This document shows, one piece after another, positions 22,506 through 34,346 of a stretch of DNA of 64,000 nucleotides (position 1 is the first letter of the stretch; every line of letters begins with the position of its first letter). This stretch comes from Delphinapterus leucas. Lineage: Eukaryota; Chordata; Mammalia; Artiodactyla; Monodontidae. Location of the stretch: the NCBI RefSeq assembly GCF_002288925.2, contig NW_022098023.1, forward strand, positions 32,027,689 to 32,091,688. The letters are read 5' to 3'. The notes under the pieces are model-generated. The model saw only the letters and a program-made list of their open reading frames with translations, made no database searches and was not told the origin of the DNA. A program made the position numbers and the translations under genes.

Positions 22506-23239
22506 TACTAGAATGTTTCTGTCTTCATATACCAAGCTGGGCAAAATATACTTATCTCTTCTAGTACAAGAAAGGAATTTTGGAGAACCTTAGAAGAATT
22601 TATTCTAGAAGATTTACTCTAAAATACAAGGGGAAAACCAGAGATGCAGGTTAGGGGTCCAGTATTTGGAAAAAGAACCAGGTTAGTGTGTGTCATGTAA
22701 ACCAAGGGAGAAGTGAGTGGACAGAACTATGAAACACTGCTATTGTGTCAAGGATATAAGACTGAGAACAGATCTACAGATTCAGTGATTTTAAGAAAAT
22801 AATTTCAATGGTGAGGTGGAGGTAGGAGACATAATTTGGAGAGTTAAGGTGAAGGTTGGGGTGCAGGCTGGGGGTACAGGGCACTCAGATATAGTACGTT
22901 ATTAGTCATTCAAAATCATTAGCAGGGAAGGGAAGGAAAGAGGGTAAGGCAGGGTGAGAGAATTGTGATCATAAATTTAGAGTGATGTCGGTCTGCTCTA
23001 TTCTGTAATTCTCTCTAGCCCCACTCACCTGTCCTGGCTAGATATTTTCTGGTAGGAAGAAAATTTTCCTTTTTCATTGCAGCCTCCTTTAATGCTTATT
23101 GCTTCTCTCTGTGTATCTTTATCCATCCTTTCCTATCTCCTTCTCCCTGTCTCCTCTCTCTCCACCCCTCCTTTTCCCCATTGTTGGTTTCTTTGTGCCT
23201 CCTGTCTTCAGCTATATAACTGCAGATGCTTCTATAAGT
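22506..23239. other. Unassigned sequence
   Basis: No gene or repeat was recognised. 23077-23220 is pyrimidine-rich and yields overlapping Ser/Leu/Pro-rich frames that are composition effects. Confidence 0.45.
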
Positions 23240-23422
23240 CAGTGGTTCTCAAAGGGTGGGTCCCAGACAAGCAGCGTTAGCATCACCTGAGAACCTCTTC
23301 GAAAGGCAGGCAGTGGGTCTCACCTGAAACCTACTGCATAAGAAACTCTGAGAGTGGAACCCAGCTATGTGTTAACAAGCCCTAAGCTGATTTTGATGCA
23401 TGTTAAAATTTGATAACCACTG
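23240..23422. mobile_element. MER5A-like hAT DNA transposon remnant
   Basis: Terminal inverted repeats CAGTGGTTCTCAAA (23240-23253) and the decayed TTTGATAACCACTG (23409-23422) bound a 183-bp non-autonomous element. The interior matches MER5 ('agcatcacctgagaacc', 'aaactctgagagtggaaccc'). Flanking 8-mers CTATAAGT and CCGTAAGC agree at five of eight bases, all differences being transitions, as expected for an old hAT 8-base duplication. Confidence 0.9.
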
Positions 23423-23431
23423 CCGTAAGCC

Positions 23432-23514
23432 ACATCTTAATTTTTGAGCCTTCTTTGAAGTTCAAGGTCTGACTACATCTTAATTTCTGAGCCTTCTTCA
23501 AAGTTCAAGGTCTG
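23432..23514. repeat. Two-copy tandem duplication, 43-base period
   Basis: A 40-base core at 23432-23471 recurs at 23475-23514 with three differences (T/C, T/C, G/A). It sits 10 bases beyond the MER5A-like end. Confidence 0.95.
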
Positions 23515-24231
23515 CAGCGTCTGTGAGCCAAACATGGCTCCCTGGGTATCAGTTCCTTCTACTCTCCCAGACTCCCAACTCTTCTTTTCCCAGTAGATTC
23601 ACTGCTTGTCATTCCTCATTTGAAATTGTTTCAAATACCTTCACCATTCTAATTGGACTTTTTAGCATATTGAGTTTTTCTAAATCCTTTTTATAATAAA
23701 ATTAGTTTAAATAAATAATCTTAACACTGTATTTGGCCTGACCAGTACAAATTTATTCACTATTATTTGCGTCTTCTCTTGTGCAAATCAATTTTGCCAA
23801 TTAAGCTATTTAGATCTTTGTGTTTTTATAAATATTAAAGCTCTTTATACATTGGAGGTATGAATTCTATTAATCTGTTAATATTTTATCACAAATATTT
23901 TCTTGTTCCACTGGTTTCTAAAGTTTTATGTTTTTAATAACAATGAAGCTTAAAAGTCAATACTATAATATGTAATAAATTACAGACAAATGTGTGACTT
24001 TGCCTCTGTGATATTTTACATTGTTCAATAATTAGAAAATTGTCATTGCTACAGAGTTGAAATAAATTTTATCTTGCGGATTCTAGTGTTTTTCCATGGC
24101 TTAAAAAAACATGTAGCACTTTCCTTGGTTCATTTTGACTTACAGTATAAAATACCATAAAGCTAATTATACCCAAAATACTTATAAGTTAATGATTACT
24201 TTCCCAACTGATTTATTAAACTTCATTTTTC
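23515..24231 (-). other. AT-rich sequence containing an old antisense L1 fragment
   Basis: Around 23740-23960 'ttgccaattaagctattta', 'agctctttatacattgg' and 'attctattaatctgtta' follow the complement of an L1 ORF2 segment. The remainder is AT-rich and unassigned. Boundaries are uncertain. Confidence 0.4.
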
Positions 24232-24440
24232 AGAGGCAGTAGAGTGTAAAGGTTAAGATATGGCTCTGGAGCCCAGTGGCCTGGATTTAATATTAGCTGC
24301 AGCTCTAGCTGATCTTGAGAAACTTACTTTAACTTTCAGTTCCTTCATCCCTAATGAGGTCCTCATCAGTTCACTGAGACAATGAAATCAGTAAGTTCAG
24401 CATCCAGCACATAGTAAGTGATCAGTAAATGTTAGCTTTG
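24232..24440 (+). mobile_element. MIR SINE
   Basis: Full MIR order: 'cagtagagtgtaaaggttaa', 'ggctctggagcccagtggcc', then 'ttgagaaacttactttaact' and the end 'cagcacatagtaagtgatca' followed by 'gtaaatgttagc'. Well preserved for an ancient SINE. Confidence 0.9.
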
Positions 24441-27400
24441 TGACATTTCAAAATTCATTAGATTCCCTTTCGGCCTCTTTTACTGTGCCATTAACATATA
24501 TGCCTATTTTTATACCATTATATTATTTTAATTATTGTGATTTCCAGATATAGGCTGTTTTAGAGTGGTCTTGCTTATTAACTCCCTTTTTCAGAAAATC
24601 ATATATAAAATATACATGTTGTACCTGACTGGCTTGACCAAGAGGCAAAGGAGCTTTGTAGGCAGGACACAAGGTGACTTGAAAGAGGAAATAAAGAAGA
24701 GTTTGAAAGATGCCCGTCCAGTCATGTGGGCCTGGGCAGGTGGGCAAAATGAATGTGATGCTTTGATAGAGGAAACAGCCTTGGGACAGAGTAGGGTTTT
24801 AGACGGGGGAAGAGGAGGAAGACAGGTTAGTGTAGGAGGTGTTATAGAAGAGAATCTGTGTGAGAAGAAAACAAAGAGGCAAGAAAAGCAAAGAAGAGGA
24901 GAGCAGTAAGTCATGTGAGAGGGAACTGCACTGCCCAATCTGCACTGCCCAAACTGCTCCAGTTATCTCTGTGCCTGGAAATAGAGCCAACTACATCCCT
25001 CAGCACTCAGTAAATAGGCTTTGCTCACACACAGCCAAAGACATGAGAGCAAGACAGTGAAACGTGAATCTCCACATTTAGTGCTAAGCTATCGTCTATT
25101 TTACTTAAGTGTTTAAATGCAGAGTTACTGATTTTTTTTTATTGGCTGGATATTCTAGATATTACTTTCTGCTCTAAAACTTTAGAACCACTATTTATTG
25201 TTGCCTCCAAATATTTCTCAGTGTATATTTACATGAATTTTTAAAATCATTTATATCCTTTCCAACTTCTCTAAATCCTCTTGACCATTATTTCAGCAGG
25301 CTCAATCACTTTGGCCTTATTCCACATTTGAAATTATGGTTTGTGTTTCCTTATAGATTTCTCTCCAATTGCATTTTGACTCCTAACTTTTGTTTTACAT
25401 TACCTAAGAGCACACGGTGTTACCTTCAGAGAGGGTAGATGCATATTTCATTGGAAAGCTATGCTGGGTCTGATCCCGTGAGTTTGCCTTAAAGCTCATC
25501 TCTGCCACTTAAAGTAATCCAGTATGCACCTTGGTAATTGAAATCCTTCCGTTACCCTCACTCCAGCCCATTTAAATATTTCTCTTTCGGAGTTCCGTCA
25601 GGAGTTGAGCCAAATGATTTGGGAAAGATGTAGGCATTTCCAACAAGAAAGTTTTTGGCTGCCCACCAAAAAGCTGGTTGGTGCTCATAAGTCCAAGTCA
25701 ACTCTCTTCTCTGCAAAGTTTCCATTTATATAGAGCACTGTCAACCCTGCTCTTCATTCTAGCGGAACACTTGGGACTTGGGTTGACCGATGCTCATGGT
25801 GGTAACCATCGAGAGAAGGTTACCTTAGGTTTCTTCATTGCTAGATGTTTTGCTACAAAAAAGAAAAAAATCCCCCCCATTGCTTCTTGTCCTCAGTTGT
25901 AAATCAAAGCTTTTCACATCATGTGAAGATCCTGTCTTTTAAATATCTTGAACCTCATAGACACAATTTTCACTCGAGTGCAATCTCACCCCATATTACA
26001 AGTTTGAAAAGAAAGGTTTTGGGTATTAACCAAACCAGCAAATTTCCAGGCTAAAGCATCAATAATGACTTTTTAATGTGCTTAAACAGATGTATATTCT
26101 GTATTTATGTACGAATGCAGCTGAACCACAGCAGGCGAACTAAATAATTCAATGGAATGCATAGAGAAAACTAACAATTCCATATTCTAATAACTGTTCT
26201 ATGAAAATCTTTTCATTTAGCTCTGAAAACTGCCTCATAAATCGACACTTGGATAATGCAATAAAGTTATATTTAACTCTAGAATTCTCACATGCCAGGT
26301 TTCAAATATGCTTCTTAGTAAATGTCCTTTTGGGGGCTCATTATGACTATTCCTGTCTTCCCTCAAAACAAACCTCTTATGCATGTTCATTTCCCTCCTT
26401 TCCTTGACTTCTGGCTGTCAGATTTACACCTCTTCCAATCCATGTTATCTTGGCCTGGAGCAGCAATATCACACCCAAGGACAGGGAGCCCGAGTTTGAC
26501 AGATGTTGCCAGAGAGTACCTAGCAAATGTTTTCGTACAAGATCGATCCACTCAAGCAACGGCCCACAGTAGTACTTCAGAGGTGGTTTATAACGAGCTA
26601 CTGGAAAAATTCTTAATAAATCACTGATCGAAATCCAACTTTGCTGAAATACAGAGAAGGTACATACAGCCAAGTCACACAGACAGGTATCCCCCAGTGC
26701 CAGCCCAGGGATTTGGGATGAGAGGCATGAGGCTGTATTGCTCCTTGGCAAAGCGTAAAAGTTATGCAACAAATAGGCTTGCCATACATGAAGATACTGT
26801 TGTAGCAGTCATCACAGCTTCTGTGCCCAGTGAGGATCTAGTTCAAAATCCTACTGAAAATGCATTCATTTCTTAGTCCAGATCCTGCCCCCCAAACATA
26901 CACCTTTATTGAAACACACACAAAAAACCCAAACAGAGGGTACCAAAATGCCTCAAGTGCTCTTGATTTTACCAGAAAGATATGTGGCAGTAGATGCATA
27001 TTCTGTATATAAATGGAAGAAATAAGACATGGTACCTATTTTTCTGATGCCTTGCATGAGCATTAACATCTATATTAAAATAACCCTTTAGTCTTTAGAA
27101 AAATAGAGGTTTAAATGCTAAAACTATGAGTTTCATGTTCCTGAAGGCTCTAACATTTAAAAAGTTAGCATTTTTAGTTCAGCTCATGATAGGTAACAAA
27201 ATATGTTCTTATTGTATATAATATAACGTAGAGGTGTGTGTGCATATGTGTGTGGAGAGAGAGAGAAATGTGTCTGAGCTTATATACAACATTAATGGGC
27301 ACAGAAAAGTCCAACATTCTCAGGTGTAACACTAACAAAGATTCATTTCATGGCTTTGACAAGTTATTTAATTTTTTGTTGCTCTGTCACAAGTTAGAAA

Positions 27401-28639
27401 CCCTAATACTAACTAATATCTGTCCGAGTGCATGTTCTCTAATTTAGTTTTAAATATTTCTGAAAATATGATTCCAACAAATTTCTTCACATCTCAACAG
27501 AACAATGGTAGGCAAAACATGAGAGAAAATGCAAAAAGCAAGCAGTAGGATCAAGCAGTTGGGTCCAAGAGAATAATTTTGTCAGTGTAGTCCATGAACA
27601 GAATCCCTTTCAATATTAAAATCTTTATGAACTTGTGGTATTTATGGGCCCAGAGCCCAAATAAATGGAATACATCAAAGTGGAAAATTGTATCCAGTGA
27701 AACCAGATCCTTATAAAAAGAGGCCAGTGTCCTGGGGCTTAGTCCCTTGGGCTTTTTCCACCACAAGACCCAAGCAGCAACCATCTTCACAGAGCCCTTG
27801 GGGCAGCTCCACATCAAGGATTTGGTGCTTGGGAAGCAGAGGAGTAGGCTCAACTCTGCTAAGAGTTCCAGAATAATCTGCCACTCCTGTAAATTCAGGT
27901 TTCTTAGAACCCAGTGTGAAAGGTTAGCTATTAATCTCTTTTACTTTAGATTTTGCTAATCAAACTTAGTTTTTTGGCATTATTTAGAGAAATCGTGTCT
28001 TTCCAAGGAAGTTCATTCCAAAAGTGATTAAAACACATTCTTAAGACTTAAAAAAGAAATTCCTAATTTTAGAAGGATAATTGTTCTATGACCTATGGAA
28101 ATACTTAAATCTCAATTCCCAGAGGATGAACTGCCTTCTTCTTCTTTTTGGCAGTTTTATGTAGAGAATGAAATACTGTTTGATCATTACACATGAGCAT
28201 TATTCATGAAGGAAAAAACCTCACATTATTATTTTCCTTTATTCTGTCTTTTTATTCCAGGGTTGAACCCTAACACTGAGATGGGAGTTTTGCAATCTCC
28301 CTCAACAAAAATTACTTCAGGGAAAATTTGGAAAGATCATTACAAAAATTGACCCTTTCTCAGAAAACCAAAATAAAATGAAAATAGAAAGCAAAGCTAT
28401 TCAGGTCAGGGCAGGAAACACTTGGGATTACTTTTCAAAGGATAATTCTGATTTGGTTATGAGGAATTGGCACCAACGTGGATCAATTGTAGAAGTGGCA
28501 CCAAAATCAAGACTCCATCAGTCAGGTGCACTGAATAGTCAGGGGCAGAACAATAGCCTTCTCTCCAGTGCTTTATCTGGTCCACAACACCATCCTACAG
28601 GAGAGAGGAATGCATTGTAAATATCCTTCCCTATTAATT
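24441..28639. other. Long stretch without recognised repeats or genes
   Basis: About 4.2 kb in which no young repeat was recognised. Frames of 60-131 codons (such as 24565-24909, 26322-26627, 26377-26772, 27551-27853) lack domains, and several overlap on opposite strands. A short direct repeat CTGCACTGCCCAA occurs at 24926-24938 and 24940-24952. Around 27665-27860 weak resemblance to an old LTR ('ttataaaaagaggcc') was noted but not called. The stretch at 25440-26300 is of mixed composition and could be conserved non-coding DNA. Confidence 0.4.
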
Positions 28640-29195
28640 CACTCACTCTTTTATTTTTTATTCATTTTCCACATAGAGATTAATTTAACAAGGGCTAAGC
28701 CAGGCCCTTCATTGTGTGGTTCAGATACAGAGATGAATACGAAAAGATAGTCTTTATCTTTAATGTGTGCACAACCTAGATTAGGAGGCATATAAGTCAT
28801 CACAGTACGAAAAGGTGAGTACAATCGGAAAGGCACAGAGTTATAAAACAGGTGAAAAGAGGGTCGCTGGATTCAAAGGGAAAAAAAGGAGGCATTTGAA
28901 CCAAGTCCTGAAGATTGAATTGGGGTGAAGGGCAGACTGAGGTGGGTGGGATGAGATTCCAAATAGTGGAAACACATGGTCATGAAACTGTGATATGTGA
29001 CATGAATGATCGTAGTATGGCCAGAGAATGGGCTTTTATTAGGGTGTGGAAGAGATGCAGCTGTGGAAGTGCACAAAGTCCATATTCTAAAGGGATTTCT
29101 ATGCCATTCTAAATGGTTTTCACTTGTTACTGAAGGTAATAGTGGGCCCAAGAACAATAAGAAGCAAAGAAATGGCATGATCAAACATAATTTTT
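28640..29195 (-). mobile_element. L2 LINE, antisense, first part
   Basis: The complement of an L2 3' region: the left edge has the 'attcactcactctttta' L2-end type, then 'aacaagggctaagcc', 'gatacagagatgaatac', 'ggcatttgaaccaagtcctg', 'atggcatgatcaaac'. It is interrupted at about 29200 by an L1M-type insert and continues at 29871. Confidence 0.75.
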
Positions 29196-29199
29196 TTAG

Positions 29200-29331
29200 C
29201 TTTTCATTCTTTAATTTTTTCACTTTTATTTATTATGTATTTTAACATGTAACAATTACATAATAATGCATAATATAGTTTTAAATATATTTTAAAATTT
29301 TGATTAATTTTTGAATTTGAATTTTTAAATT
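29200..29331 (-). mobile_element. L1M-class 3' fragment, left part
   Basis: A very AT-rich piece immediately left of the SINE target duplication. It belongs with 29584-29870, since the SINE split one element. Assignment rests mainly on the right part. Confidence 0.5.
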
Positions 29332-29349
29332 TAGTACATTCACATTTTT

Positions 29350-29565
29350 GTTTTTGGTTTTGTTTTTGTTTTTGCGGCACGCGGGCCTCTCACTGCTGTG
29401 GCCTCTCCCGTTGCAGAGCACAGGCTCTGGACGCGCAGGCCCAGCGGCCACGGCTCACGGGCCCAGCCGCTCTGCGGCATGTGGGATCCTCCCAGACCGG
29501 GGCACGAACCCGTGTCCCCTGCATCGGCAGGCGGACTCTCAACCACTGTGCCACCAGGGAAGCCC
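29350..29565 (-). mobile_element. CHR SINE, recent, perfect 18-base duplication
   Basis: Minus strand: head GGGCTTCCCTGGTGGCACAG, B-box-like 'GGTTCGTGCCCC', a GC-rich body with many preserved CpGs, and an interrupted A-tail (complement of 29350-29375). TAGTACATTCACATTTTT occurs identically at 29332-29349 and 29566-29583. The perfect duplication and CpG retention mark it as one of the youngest insertions in the window. Short CHR-2 type. The 109-codon plus-strand frame across it is the antisense of the SINE, not a gene. Confidence 0.96.
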
Positions 29566-29583
29566 TAGTACATTCACATTTTT

Positions 29584-29870
29584 AAAAATCAAAACAATCA
29601 ACAAGGTATACAATGCATTATCTTATATCCATCCCGTTTGGAAACATTCATCCCAAGTGCCTTTATCAAACAGATAGCCACTTTTATTAGTTGTTTGCAA
29701 ACATAAATAAATATAAATATATATTTTCCTCCTTTCTTACATTAAACTTAACATCTATGCTCAGATCTGCACTTAACTTCTTTTTGACTTAATAATATAT
29801 CACGGAGATTTTTCCGTATCAATACATAAAAAGCTTCCTCGATCTTTTTTAACTGCCTAGCATTTAAAAA
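29584..29870 (-). mobile_element. L1M-class 3' fragment, right part
   Basis: Complement of an old L1 segment: 'aatatatcacggagattttt', 'ccgtatcaatacataaaaag' and 'cttcctcgatcttttttaac'. It interrupts the antisense L2. Confidence 0.65.
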
Positions 29871-30440
29871 GGAATACTCTCATTGCAATGTAAAAGAACA
29901 TAGAAGGAAATGGAAAACTGCAGGAATCTAAGCAAGAAATGATAAGATCCTTGAGAATGGATATATCTAGAAACTGGAGAAATACCAAGAAGACAGAATC
30001 AACAAATTAGGAAGATAAGTTGGGGGAGGGGGTAAGATCAAGGTAAGAACCAGAGATACTCTAGGATTCTGACCAAATGGTGAAGCCATGTCAGATGATG
30101 AAACACAGAGAGAAGGAAGTCACTAGAGGAGCAGGTTGGGGTAGGCAGGACTGCAGAGAGGATGAGTTGAGTTTTTCGATATGTAGAATTCATGTATCCC
30201 CTTGGAGATGTTAGGTAGTAAGTATGGAGCTCAGGAGAGAGGTGAGAGATGGATAGTTTGGAATCACTGGAATATAGTAAACAATTAAAACCCTGGCTAT
30301 GGATAAAATCATCTAGCAAGAATATGGAACAAGAAAATAAAAGCAGGTGAAGATAGAATCCCCTACATTTAAGAGGTCGTTGGAGGAAGAGAAATAACTA
30401 CTGCCTGACATTAGAGATTAGAATAGCTTTTGCCAAACCC
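29871..30440 (-). mobile_element. L2 LINE, antisense, second part
   Basis: Continues the antisense L2: 'cttggagatgttaggtagta', 'tatggagctcaggagagagg', 'aaaatcatctagcaagaata', 'tttaagaggtcgttggagga'. The right end is approximate. Confidence 0.75.
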
Positions 30441-30458
30441 TGTCCTGTGGAGGTGGTA

Positions 30459-30482
30459 CACACACACACACACACACACACA
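30459..30482. repeat. (CA)n microsatellite
   Basis: Twelve CA units, then GTGTG. Confidence 0.95.
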
Positions 30483-31435
30483 GTGTGCCATGGTCAGAAA
30501 TCTTAGAGATTCATAGGATGCATTACCATATTAAAGGCTCATAACATCCTTAGAGCTCATTTTTGGAAAATACAGTATCCAAGTATTTGGATAAGAACTG
30601 GAAAATTCTGCCTTTAGCACTAGAGAAGATGACCTCAGCCCTGGGCTCTGTGCTTTTGTGGACCCTGCCTTGGCTCTTGCCTAACTGTTTCCTTTCCCAT
30701 AGAATGAAAAGTCCATGGAACTAGGAGTATATTTTCACCAGGAGGCTGTCCCACCCCTACCCCTACATCTAGACCATGCTCTAGGTATCTGGGATCCCAG
30801 AATTTGCTGCCCTCATGGTCCTAAATCTGCAACCAGGGCTGTGTCGCCCTTTACCTGGTCTTGCCTCCTGAGGACAGTGTATCCACCCTCTGGTGTACAT
30901 TTCAGTAGGCTCAACTTGTGGTCAAGAAGTGACTGGGGAGTGTGGAAAAGCCTGGAGGGGTGAGCTGATGTAGCCGCACAAACATGAGTGAGAATCCTCA
31001 TGGTGTGGGTGGAGCTGAGAGTCAGAGGAGAAAGCTGACAGACCAAGGGCCAAAGCCTGGGGCTGGCTTTCCTCACCCCACCTCATGACCCAAAGGGTCT
31101 GAGAATTCCAAAGTCAAACTAGCCTTCCAGACCATTGTGAATGTAGATTTATCAAGTTGGAAGATGGCATATGTTTAATTTAGCAATGTGTTAGCTTGAT
31201 TTACAGCTTGCAAATATTTAGACATATGGCATATGGGCCTCTATTTGTATTCTTGAGCTGGCTCCACAGAGTTTATGGGCTGGTCTGGGAAGGAATAACA
31301 AGAGGACAGGACAATTGACAGCCAATGAGGAAGGGGGGAGTAACCCTTATAGGAAATAAACATTTTTAAACAAGTTTGAGGAAAAGTTGTTATTCAGTCA
31401 AGCACATGTTCTCATTCCTAGGGCCATGGGTCCTT
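30483..31435. other. Unassigned sequence, GC-moderate
   Basis: No repeat or gene was recognised. Frames at 30715-30963 (+) and 30813-31076 (-) overlap in antisense without domain support. A CTCF-core-like string CACCAGGAGGCTG lies at 30737-30749; occupancy is unknown. Confidence 0.4.
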
Positions 31436-31610
31436 CCTTAGCTCCTTTAATCTTTATAACCTTTGAGTTTACAAATGAGTGAATTGAGATGCTGAGCAAT
31501 CAGTCGTGTGCCCAAGCTCACACAGTTTGTAATTGCTGGAGATTATTACTCAGGACTCCCAACTCCCAAACCAGCGTCATCTCCACCATATTCTGCTGCT
31601 TCAAAACTGG
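31436..31610 (-). mobile_element. MIR SINE fragment, antisense
   Basis: Complement of the MIR core: 'tttacaaatgagtgaattga', 'gtgcccaagctcacacagtt', 'caggactcccaactccc'. Confidence 0.75.
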
Positions 31611-32103
31611 AGAATGCCAACATCTTTTTCTCTTACAAAATGAAAAGAAACATCCTACTGAGACAAATGTATGGTCTTCAACCCATAGTACATTTGAAAT
31701 TCATGATGCAGTCTTGGAAAGTAATCTGTTGTGTTGTCTTTAAGCATCGTCTACTAAGGTATATCCAGTTTAGAAATAAGCAACCATGCTCTGTCACTTC
31801 TTAGATACAATTCTCTCACCAAAAAGCATACACATTAGTGTATCATGAAAATCACTGTTTAACATTGACATTGCGGATTAGCATTTGATAACTTATTATT
31901 ACAATCATTCAGCTTAGTACATATTTAGAAAAAAGAAAAACATATATATTATATATGCCTATATTACCTACACTATATATATTACATACATATATACGGC
32001 ATAAATACATAGACCCAAGAAAACCTAAAAATATACAACATAAAACTTTATGTATTTATACCAGAAAAGGGTTATTTTGGTGCCATCTCAAGTCAGAAAT
32101 GTT
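31611..32103. other. Unassigned AT-rich sequence
   Basis: No repeat or gene was recognised. Alternating TA/CA-rich patches lie at 31940-32040. Confidence 0.45.
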
Positions 32104-32117
32104 AATGGCAAATTTTT

Positions 32118-32317
32118 TTTTTTTCCGGTACGCGGGCCTCTCACCGTTGCGGCCTCTCCCGTTGCAGAGCACAGGCTCCGGACGCGCAGCCTCAGCGGCC
32201 ATGGCTCACAGGCCCAGCCGCTCCGCGGCACGTGGGATCCTCCCGGACCGGGGCACGAACCCGTATCCCCGGCATCGGCAGGCGGACTCCCAAACCACCG
32301 CGCCACCAGGGAAGCCC
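32118..32317 (-). mobile_element. CHR SINE, recent
   Basis: Minus strand head GGGCTTCCCTGGTGGCGCGG, with a short GC-rich CHR-2 type body and an A-tail (complement of the T-run at 32113-32124). AATG(G/A)CAAATTTTT flanks it at 32104-32117 and 32318-32331 with one mismatch. CpGs are well preserved. Nearly the same subtype as 29350-29565. Confidence 0.95.
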
Positions 32318-32331
32318 AATGACAAATTTTT

Positions 32332-33659
32332 AAATACATGTATAAATAAGAAACAATCCACTAAAAATAGGTTTATAGTTTTTTAAGAGTTCATAGATCG
32401 TATTTCAGAAAACAAAGTGCTGCACTCAAGTTGATTCCTAAGTAAATCCTTGATTTGGCTGGATTAGAGAACGAGATCCCTATCTACTTGGTTGCTCCTG
32501 GGATGATTCTTGTTTGAAAAAGTCTGAAAATGGAAAAAGTTACTTAATAAAAAATTAAGGAAAAATTATGTAATACAAATTACAGGTGAATTAGCTGATA
32601 CAAAAAAAGAAGTTTCCAGAAGTTAAACATTTAATGCAGATATTCACTCATCCTCCTCCAGTTCACTCCTTTCACTGCCTCTGCAGAATTAGAAGAATAG
32701 ACATCATCTATCCTAGATACCCCTGTGTGCACTGGGCAGACAAGCCTCATAACTGTCACAGATTATTTAGGACCACAGAAGCAGAAGTCCAATATATCTT
32801 GGACTTGCCTGGGGACCAAGATCCCCTGGGAAAGATCTTGAAACTCTGACCATACTTGGGTTCAGGGTTAGACTGATGTATGTGAAACTGCCCCTTCCCC
32901 TCCAGGGAGGAAAAAATCGGACCTTGGATGTAAACAGAACATTATTGACTCCCATATCTGATGCCAGAGAGGCTAGGATGGTGTGTAGTCACCAATAACC
33001 CAGCGCCCCTCATCCCTGGAGCTCCTGAGTGATGTAGATGAAAGGATTGTGTCACTGGGACCCAAGCCATTCTGCTGTGGGAGCCTGCCATGAAAGACCT
33101 GGTCATACACAGTGTGAGAGTCATTAGTCCAGAGGAGAGAGGCAGCAATGGCACAATGTCCAAAAGCAGCAAAGTGACCGTGAGAAGGATGTGGAGTAAC
33201 AGCCATAGCCTCCAGCATTGGAGGGTCACATGTTTGTCTCCCTCATGGGACTCTGAGGGCAAAAGACTTGTCTAACACCAACAAGGTGGTGCAGGGGACA
33301 CTTGACTTACATACGGCACTCCTAAAACTTCTGAGAGATATTTAGAGAAGGGAACCTGTGGAAAAGTCAGGCTCTGTCTAGTATCAGTAGGTGAGCACAG
33401 AGCATCAAGATGTGGGCATTTACTGCAAATAGGATCATATATGCACCAACTGGAGAAGCCGGGAACACACATAACACTACATAATAGGCAATATATGTAT
33501 TACACAATATACATACGGCATATTACATAATATATATACTATTACGGTGCATCTTTGGCATTTGACCTCATTATTCAAATGGAAATTATAATTTCTCTTG
33601 AAATGTGTCTTTTATTTAATTGTAATGCCACTTGAAGGTAGATGCATATTACATGTGCC
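32332..33659. other. Unassigned sequence
   Basis: No repeat was confidently recognised. Overlapping opposite frames at 32942-33262 (-), 32973-33218 (-) and 33090-33275 (+) have no domains. 33480-33545 is an AT-rich patch with repeated 'acataata'-like units. Confidence 0.4.
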
Positions 33660-33785
33660 CATAAGGCATTCATCGACATATTAATAAGTGATTGCCACAT
33701 GTCAGGCACTATACAAAGGACTGGGTGAGCAAGTCAGATGTGACCTTTACTCTCATGCACCTTATAATCAAGAGCCACTCCAAAT
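33660..33785 (-). mobile_element. L2/MIR-type tail fragment, antisense
   Basis: 'gattgccacatgtcaggcac', 'tatacaaaggactgggtgag' and 'atgtgacctttactctcat' follow the order of the common antisense L2 3' end. Short and diverged. Confidence 0.6.
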
Positions 33786-33877
33786 GCAATTATCACTCAG
33801 AATGTTTCATTAAAATCCCAAGTTTTAAGCATGTTCATTTCTGCCTGTTTATTTCTTACAAGTAAGAGGAAATACTT

Positions 33878-34332
33878 CTTCAACCTTAGTGTCCATCAAC
33901 AGAATAGATGAATGGATAAAGAAGATGTGGTATACACACACACACAATGGAATACTACTCAGTCATAAAAAAATAGAATGATGAAATTCTGCCATTGGCA
34001 GCAATGTGGATGGACTTGGAGGGCATTGTGCTAAGTGAAATAAGTCAGACAAAAAGAGACAAATACTGTATGATGTCACTTATATGTGTAATCCAAAAAA
34101 AAAAAAAATACAACCAACAAGCAAATAAAACAAAAAAGAAGCAGACTCACAGATATAGAGAAAAAACTAGTGGTTACCAGTGGGGAGATGGAAGGGGGGA
34201 GGGACAATAGAGAAGTAAGGGGAAAAAAAGGTTTATCATGGGATTATACGAAATTATGTGCATGAAACTTTTGAGAATTGTAAAGTACTATAGAATTTAA
34301 AGAATCTTTCATTCAATAAAAAAAGTTTTTTA
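33878..34332 (+). mobile_element. L1 3' end, 5'-truncated, with target duplication
   Basis: It has the ORF2 tail ('gataaagaagatgtggtata', 'aatggaatactactcagtca') and a short 3' UTR ending 'cattcaataaaaaaag'. It includes an expanded ACACAC stretch (33933-33945) and an A-run (34097-34109). AAGAGGAAATA(C/T)TT occurs at 33864-33877 and 34333-34346. Confidence 0.9.
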
Positions 34333-34346
34333 AAGAGGAAATATTT

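Noticed and set aside
26377..26772. 131-codon minus frame overlapping a 101-codon plus frame
   Set aside because: Mutually antisense, no domains; no splice or promoter evidence.
31955..32386. 143-codon plus frame with Arg/Pro/Ala-rich centre
   Set aside because: The GC-rich centre is the antisense of a recent CHR SINE. The same protein pattern appears at 29348-29677 and 48146-48346, as expected for a repeat.
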